A DNA stretch of 64,000 nucleotides from Devosia sp. XK-2 (lineage in GTDB: Bacteria > Pseudomonadota > Alphaproteobacteria > Rhizobiales > Devosiaceae). Location: contig NZ_CP146608.1 of the NCBI RefSeq assembly GCF_037113415.1, forward strand, positions 2,872,501 through 2,936,500, read 5' to 3'. The position numbers and the translations under genes were made by a program. This document shows, piece after piece, positions 59,150 to 64,000 of the stretch. Position 1 is the stretch's first letter. The number at the start of each line of letters is the position of its first letter. The notes beneath the pieces are model-generated. The model saw nothing but the letters and a program-made list of their open reading frames with translations, did not search any database and was not told where the DNA came from.

Positions 59150-60799
59150 ATGGACCAGAGCAGCGGCGTGGATAGTCTAACCAATCTCATCAACCGGATA
59201 GGCCTGCCGCGCATCGCCGCCATGGCCCTGGTAGCCGTGTTGATGCTCGGCTTTTTCGCCTTCCTTATCATGCGGACGCAGACGCCAAACATGGCGCAGC
59301 TCTATTCGGGCCTCAGCCTCGAAGACTCCTCGGCCATCGTCGCCGAGCTGCAAACGCTCAATATTCCCTATGAATTGCGCGGTGACGGCGACACTATCCT
59401 GATTCCGCGCGACCAGATCACCACCATTCGCATGACCCTGGCCGGCGACGGCCTGCCCACACGCGGCCAGGTGGGCTACGAGATTTTCGACCAGCAATCG
59501 ACCCTGGGCGCCACCAGCTTTGTCCAGAACATCAACAATGTTCGCGCACTCGAGGGTGAGCTTGCCCGCACCATCGGTTCGCTCAACCGAATCACCGGCG
59601 CCCGGGTGCATCTGGTCCTGCCTGAACGCGAACTGTTCCGCCGCGAGCGCAAGGATCCCTCCGCCTCCATCGTGCTGACCACGCGCGGCGAATTGTCCAC
59701 AGGAGAAATCCGCGCCATCCAGCACCTGGTCTCCTCCGCCATTGAAGGGCTAACGCCCAGCCGGGTCGCTATCGTCGATGATCAAGGCAACCTTTTGGCC
59801 TCGGGCACCGGAGAGGACGTGGCGGGCGTCATGACCGCCCAGAGCGATGAGCGCACTCTTGGTTTCGAAAACCGCCTGCGCACCCGCGTCGAGGACATGC
59901 TGGCCAATGTCGTCGGTGCCGGCCGGGCGCGCGTCGAGGTGACCGCCGAACTCGACTTCAACCGCTCCACCACGACCCAAGAACTGTTCGACCCCGAAAG
60001 CCAGGTCGTTCGGTCCACCCAGACGCGCGAAAGCCAGAACCTGTCCGGCGGCAATAATGGCCAGGTGACCGTGGCCAATGAATTGCCCGGCGCCAGCCAG
60101 AACAACGGCGCCGACACCGTGACCGAGCAGGGCACGTCGAGCGAAGAAGTCATCAATTACGAGATTTCCAAGACCACCCAGACCGACGTGACCGAGGCCG
60201 GGGCCGTCAAACGCCTTTCCGTCGCAGTGGTCGTGGACGGGACCTATGCCGACGATGGCGCGGGCAATATGACCTATACGCCGCGCTCGGCCGATGAAGT
60301 GGCGCAGATCCTGACCCTGGTCCGCTCCGCCGTCGGCTATTCGGCCGAACGCGGCGACAGCGTCGAAGTGGTCAATATGCAATTTGCCGAGCGCCCCGAT
60401 CTGGCGCCTATTGGTACCGATGCCGAAGCCGGCCTGCTCAACTTTACCCGCGACGACCTGATGAACGGTGCCGAGATGATCGTGACCTTGCTCATCGCAC
60501 TGGCTCTGGTCTTCTTCGTCATGCGCCCGCTGCTCAAAAAAGCCCTGACGCCCGAAACCCAGCCCCTGGCCCTGCCCGAGGCCGCCGAGGTCAGCCACCA
60601 CGGTGTGCTGGGCGCAGATGGGCAGGTGATCCCGGAAATCGAAGAGGTACCGCGCGACAAGACCCCCGCCTGGGTGACCAATGCCAAATCGATGGGCGAA
60701 ACCCAGCTCCAGACCCTCAAGACCGTCGGCACACTGGTCGAGGAAAACCCCAAGCAGGCCGCGCTCATCGTGCGCGACTGGCTCGGTAACGCGGCGTAA
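59150..60799 (+). CDS. fliF: Flagellar MS-ring protein FliF
   Basis: This 549-residue protein forms the MS ring in the inner membrane. Membrane helices lie at about residues 24-42 ([20 protein letters not shown]) and 440-460 ([20 protein letters not shown]). The periplasmic ring-building motifs [45 protein letters not shown] and the C-terminal FliG-binding segment [33 protein letters not shown] are present. I chose the ATG at 59150. It is the first gene of fliF-fliG-fliH-fliN-flbD, the same order as in Caulobacter. Confidence 0.97.
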   Translation: MDQSSGVDSLTNLINRIGLPRIAAMALVAVLMLGFFAFLIMRTQTPNMAQLYSGLSLEDSSAIVAELQTLNIPYELRGDGDTILIPRDQITTIRMTLAGDGLPTRGQVGYEIFDQQSTLGATSFVQNINNVRALEGELARTIGSLNRITGARVHLVLPERELFRRERKDPSASIVLTTRGELSTGEIRAIQHLVSSAIEGLTPSRVAIVDDQGNLLASGTGEDVAGVMTAQSDERTLGFENRLRTRVEDMLANVVGAGRARVEVTAELDFNRSTTTQELFDPESQVVRSTQTRESQNLSGGNNGQVTVANELPGASQNNGADTVTEQGTSSEEVINYEISKTTQTDVTEAGAVKRLSVAVVVDGTYADDGAGNMTYTPRSADEVAQILTLVRSAVGYSAERGDSVEVVNMQFAERPDLAPIGTDAEAGLLNFTRDDLMNGAEMIVTLLIALALVFFVMRPLLKKALTPETQPLALPEAAEVSHHGVLGADGQVIPEIEEVPRDKTPAWVTNAKSMGETQLQTLKTVGTLVEENPKQAALIVRDWLGNAA

Positions 60800-60804
60800 T
60801 AGCG

Positions 60805-61890
60805 ATGGCCCTGGTTTCACAATCCGCCGACGACAAGTCCAGCGCAAATACCCCGGTGGCGATGGGCGCCCAGCTTCAGGTTGGCGGCGAACATCGCGTC
60901 CTGACCGGCGACGAGAAGGCTGCTGCCCTGCTGCTGGCGCTCGGGCCGGACTATGGCAAGCCCATTTTCGACGAGCTTGACGAGCTCGAGGTCAAGCAAT
61001 TGTCGCGCGCCATGGTGCGGCTGGGCCCGATCACCCAGGAAATGCTCGACGACCTCATGATCGAGTTTGTCACCACCATTTCCTCCAATGGCTCGCTGTC
61101 GGGCAATACCGACTCGACCGAACGCCTGCTCCTGAGCTTCCTGCCGCAGGACAAGGTCGACGCGATCATGGAAGAGATCCGCGGTCCGGCCGGCCGCAAC
61201 ATGTGGGAAAAGCTTTCCAATGTGCAGGCCGACGTGCTGGCGGCCTATCTCAAGAACGAATATCCCCAGACCATTGCCGTTGTCCTCTCCAAGATCGCCA
61301 CTGAGCACGCCTCCAAAGTGCTCGCCGTGCTGCCTGAGGAACTGGCCATGGACGTGGTGCAGCGCATGCTGGGGCTCGATCCGGTGCAGAAGGAAATTCT
61401 CGAAAAGATCGAGATGACCCTGAGAACCGAATTCATGTCGACGCTCAATCACACCAAGCGTCGCGACAGCCATGAACAGATGGCCGAAATCTTCAACGCC
61501 TTCGATCGCCAGACCGAAGCACGCTTCATCACCAATCTCGAAGAGGTCAATCGCGACGACGCCGAACGCATCAAGCAATTGATGTTCACCTTCGAGGACC
61601 TGGCCAGGCTCGACATGACGGCCATCCAGACCCTGCTCTCCAAGCTTGACAAGCGCGAACTGGCCTTGGCGCTCAAGGGTGCCAATGATCAGGTCAAGGA
61701 AAGCTTCTTCAACAATATGTCGAGCCGCGCGGCCAAGATGCTGCAGGATGACATGCAGACCATGGGGCCGGTGCGATTGAAGGATGTGGACGAGGCCCAG
61801 ACCCGCATGGTCGCCACGGCCAAGGATCTCGCCGCCAAGGGCGAAATCCTGATCATGAAGTCCAAAGCCGACGACCAGATGATTGCGTGA
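60805..61890 (+). CDS. fliG: Flagellar motor switch protein FliG
   Basis: This 361-residue rotor protein has the N-terminal FliF-binding domain ([44 protein letters not shown]), the middle EHPQ-like segment reading [14 protein letters not shown], and the C-terminal torque domain with [74 protein letters not shown]. The charged torque residues R, E and D are kept. It begins five bases after fliF. Confidence 0.97.
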   Translation: MALVSQSADDKSSANTPVAMGAQLQVGGEHRVLTGDEKAAALLLALGPDYGKPIFDELDELEVKQLSRAMVRLGPITQEMLDDLMIEFVTTISSNGSLSGNTDSTERLLLSFLPQDKVDAIMEEIRGPAGRNMWEKLSNVQADVLAAYLKNEYPQTIAVVLSKIATEHASKVLAVLPEELAMDVVQRMLGLDPVQKEILEKIEMTLRTEFMSTLNHTKRRDSHEQMAEIFNAFDRQTEARFITNLEEVNRDDAERIKQLMFTFEDLARLDMTAIQTLLSKLDKRELALALKGANDQVKESFFNNMSSRAAKMLQDDMQTMGPVRLKDVDEAQTRMVATAKDLAAKGEILIMKSKADDQMIA

Positions 61891-61894
61891 CGCC

Positions 61895-62551
61895 ATGGCC
61901 AGCCCCGCCCGTTTCACCTTCGATCTGAACCTGGAGCCTCGCGCTTCTTCACGCGCCGCCCCTGCACCCATCCCCTCCATTCCGGAGGACGTGGTGGCGC
62001 AATTGCTGGCCAATGCGCGCGAAGAGGCCTATGCCGAAGGCATAAAGGCCGGCGAGCAGAACGCAGCCTCCATGGCCGCCCAGACCATAGCCGCCGCGGC
62101 CGGCACCCTGGCGACCCAGACCACCAACGCAGCCAAAGCGCTCGACACGGCGCGCGCCGAACACCACCAGCAAGCCGTGGAACTGGCGCTCAGCATTGGC
62201 CGTAAGTTGGCGCTGCACCTGGTGGCCCGCTTCCCGCTGACGGAACTGGAAGCGCTGATCGCCGAGTGCCTGCCCAGCCTCAATGGCGTGCCGCATCTGG
62301 TGGTGCGCTGCCACCCCGATCTGGCCGATGCCATCCGCGATATGGCGACCGCCCAAATGACCCATTCCGGCTTTGCCGGACGTCTCGTGGTCATGGGCGA
62401 CCCCGATATTCGCATTGGCGATGGCCGGCTCGAATGGGTCGATGGCGGCCTTGTGCGCGACATCGCCGACACTGCCGCCCAGATCGACCGGCAGATCGCC
62501 ACCTATCTCGCGGCCCGCACGCGCGGCCAAAGCAAGGAGAACGGTTCATGA
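61895..62551 (+). CDS. fliH: Flagellar export ATPase regulator FliH (FlbE-like)
   Basis: This 218-residue protein has the FliH layout: a short N-terminus, a central helical region rich in Ala/Glu/Gln (about residues 30-95, AREEAYAEGIKAGEQNAASMAAQTIAAAAGTLATQTTNAAKALDTARAEHHQQ), and a C-terminal domain with VELALSIGRKLALHLVARFP...LVVRCHPDLADAIRDMA and WVDGGLVRDIADTAAQIDRQIATYL. It takes the flbE place of the Caulobacter operon. I chose the ATG at 61895; the stop overlaps fliN (ATGA). Confidence 0.88.
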   Translation: MASPARFTFDLNLEPRASSRAAPAPIPSIPEDVVAQLLANAREEAYAEGIKAGEQNAASMAAQTIAAAAGTLATQTTNAAKALDTARAEHHQQAVELALSIGRKLALHLVARFPLTELEALIAECLPSLNGVPHLVVRCHPDLADAIRDMATAQMTHSGFAGRLVVMGDPDIRIGDGRLEWVDGGLVRDIADTAAQIDRQIATYLAARTRGQSKENGS

Positions 62552-62886
62552 CCGATCCCGAAGACGATATCACCGCTTCCGAAGGCCTGAATTTGAGCGA
62601 AATGGACGCGCCCGAGCGGACGCGCGACATACATATGGAACGTACCGCCGCCGACCTGGAGGCGGTATTCGATGTTCCGGTCCGCGTCTCGGTCGTTCTT
62701 GGGCGCACCAAAATGCCGGTTTCCAGTCTCCTCAAACTCGATACCGGCACCGTTATCGAACTGGACCGTCAGGTCGGCGAGGCAGTGGAGATATTCATCA
62801 ATGAACGCCTGGTGGCGCGCGGCGAAATTGTGCTGGTCGAAGACCGGCTCGGCGTCACCATGACCGAAATCATCAAGCCGCAATAG
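62548..62886 (+). CDS. fliN: Flagellar motor switch protein FliN
   Basis: This 112-residue SpoA-domain protein (LEAVFDVPVRVSVVLGRTKMPVSSLLKLDTGTVIELDRQVGEAVEIFINERLVARGEIVLVEDRLGVTMTEII) builds the C-ring with FliM and FliG and receives CheY-P input. An acidic N-terminal extension of about 35 residues precedes the domain. It overlaps fliH and is followed after 12 bases by flbD. Confidence 0.95.
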   Translation: MTDPEDDITASEGLNLSEMDAPERTRDIHMERTAADLEAVFDVPVRVSVVLGRTKMPVSSLLKLDTGTVIELDRQVGEAVEIFINERLVARGEIVLVEDRLGVTMTEIIKPQ

Positions 62887-62898
62887 GAGACCACGATC

Positions 62899-64000
62899 AT
62901 GCGCCTGCTCATTATCGGGGCCCTGGAAGGCCAGCTTTCGACAGCAACTAAGATGGCCATGGATGGCGGCGCCAAGGTCGCCCATGCCCCCTCCATCGAA
63001 ATTGCCCTGGCCTCGCTCCGGGCCGGCAAGGGCGCGGACCTGCTGTTGGTCGATGTGATGATGGACATTGCCGGGCTGATTGCGGGGCTCGAAGCCGAGC
63101 GCATCGCCATTCCGGTGGTCGCCTGTGGCGTCGAGACCAATGCGGCGGCCGCGGTCAACGCCATCCGCGCCGGCGCCAAGGAATATATCCCCCTACCCCC
63201 CGATGCCGAACTGATTGCCGCCGTTATTGCCGCGGTGGCGCGGGAAAGCTCGGACTTTCTCTATCGCGACCCGGCCATGGAACGCGTGGTCAGGATGGCC
63301 GAGCAGATCGCCGCGTCCGAGGCCTCGATCCTGATCACCGGCGAAAGCGGCACCGGCAAGGAAGTTATTGCCAAATATGTGCATGGCCGCTCCAAGCGCG
63401 CCCACAAGCCCTTCATTTCGGTCAATTGCGCCGCCATTCCAGAAGCTCTGCTCGAAAGCGAGCTGTTCGGGCATGAAAAGGGCGCCTTTACCGGCGCCAT
63501 TGCGCGCCGCATCGGCAAGTTCGAGGAAGCCTCGGGCGGTACCCTCCTGCTCGACGAAATTTCCGAAATGGATGTGCGCCTGCAGGCCAAGCTGTTACGC
63601 GCCATTCAGGAACGCATCATCGACCGCGTCGGCGGCACCAAGCCGGTGCCGGTGGATATCCGCATCCTGGCGACTTCGAACCGCAATCTCAGCGAGGCCG
63701 TGCGCGATGGTTCCTTCCGCGAGGACCTGCTGTTCCGCCTCAACGTGGTCAATCTCAAGCTCCCCCCGCTCCGCGAGCGTCCCGGCGATATCCTGGCGCT
63801 GTCCGAACATTTCGTGGCCAAATACGCCAAGGCCAATGGCCTGCCGCCGCGGGCCCTTTCCGCCGAAGCCCGCGACGCCTTGGTCAAGGCGCCCTGGCCG
63901 GGCAATGTGCGCGAATTGGAAAACACTCTGCACCGCGCCGTATTGCTGTCCTCGGGCGATATCATCGGCCCCGAGGCCATCGTCCTGCCCGATGGAATGG
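62899..64000 (+). CDS. flbD: Sigma-54-dependent flagellar regulator FlbD (C-terminus beyond window)
   Basis: This open-ended gene of at least 367 residues has an N-terminal receiver-like domain (1-115) and a sigma-54 AAA+ domain: Walker A ITGESGTGKEVIAKYVHG, L1 loop GHEKGAFTGA, Walker B GTLLLDEISEMD and arginine-finger region FREDLLFRLNVV. The receiver keeps D52 but lacks the N-terminal acid pair (IIGALEG) and the lysine (IPLPPD), as in Caulobacter FlbD, which is switched by FliX rather than phosphorylation. The helix-turn-helix is beyond the edge. It should activate the fliK-flgD promoter. Confidence 0.93.
   Translation, partial: MRLLIIGALEGQLSTATKMAMDGGAKVAHAPSIEIALASLRAGKGADLLLVDVMMDIAGLIAGLEAERIAIPVVACGVETNAAAAVNAIRAGAKEYIPLPPDAELIAAVIAAVARESSDFLYRDPAMERVVRMAEQIAASEASILITGESGTGKEVIAKYVHGRSKRAHKPFISVNCAAIPEALLESELFGHEKGAFTGAIARRIGKFEEASGGTLLLDEISEMDVRLQAKLLRAIQERIIDRVGGTKPVPVDIRILATSNRNLSEAVRDGSFREDLLFRLNVVNLKLPPLRERPGDILALSEHFVAKYAKANGLPPRALSAEARDALVKAPWPGNVRELENTLHRAVLLSSGDIIGPEAIVLPDGM

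Noticed and set aside
1-64000. Mobile elements, prophage, CRISPR arrays, rRNA
   Set aside because: No transposase, integrase, phage structural gene, regularly spaced repeat or rRNA sequence was seen in any frame or strand.

Overview
The window reads as ordinary chromosome of a GC-rich alphaproteobacterium of the order Hyphomicrobiales. The most likely placement is a Devosia-like organism, but this is inferred from gene content and was not tested. The regulatory signs fit the alphaproteobacterial CtrA/CcrM/SciP circuit: a sciP (DUF1153) gene, near-consensus TTAA-N7-TTAA boxes, and a dense cluster of GANTC sites. I see no insertion sequence, prophage, CRISPR array or rRNA.

Positions 1-9.1 kb hold central metabolism and small housekeeping genes: the end of gap, a glycolipid-binding-like protein, a TetR/DUF1772 pair with two tandem operators, pgk, an aldo/keto reductase, class I fba, a ThiE/TenI-like protein, a Sel1-repeat protein and a SuhB-type phosphatase. 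Positions 9.1-14.4 kb hold a cell-envelope group: an ExbB/MotA-like and MotB/OmpA-like pair, pal, cpoB, then tilS. Positions 14.4-27.1 kb are mixed: an ECF sigma/anti-sigma pair, argB, a MarR/FAD-monooxygenase divergon, a TetR/MFS exporter pair, a deazaflavin-type reductase, ilvA, a secreted protein of unknown function, a HAD nucleotidase and an ABC exporter.

Positions 27.1-30.6 kb hold metal and metalloid resistance: arsR, thioredoxin-type arsC, an aquaporin, glutaredoxin-type arsC, then a second ArsR and a cation diffusion facilitator. Each regulator has a palindromic site at the promoter or start of its target. A flavoprotein and an SDR follow on the other strand. Positions 32.7-43.9 kb hold a chemotaxis cluster: a REC-HD-GYP regulator, an AT-rich spacer with seven GANTC sites in 104 bp, then STAS, cheY, cheA, cheW, an MCP, a second cheW, cheR, cheB and an unusual coiled-coil protein. 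That last protein has two degenerate receptor-tip-like segments around a CheZ-like DxTxQ motif.

Positions 44.0-48.2 kb are a hydroxyproline-type catabolic operon with its GntR regulator and an operator; its proline-racemase-family enzyme has a Ser/Cys rather than Cys/Cys catalytic pair. Positions 48.2-55.1 kb hold an unknown secreted protein, tRNA-Met(CAU), a two-domain VOC protein, an ECF sigma factor overlapping a membrane-anchored von Willebrand A protein, two small ORFs and mnmA.

Positions 55.3-64 kb hold flagellar genes whose control can be read from the DNA. A -24/-12 sigma-54 promoter precedes fliK-flgD. A CtrA-like box precedes sciP, and another precedes fliF-fliG-fliH-fliN-flbD. This is the Caulobacter gene order, ending in the sigma-54 activator FlbD, which is cut by the window edge.
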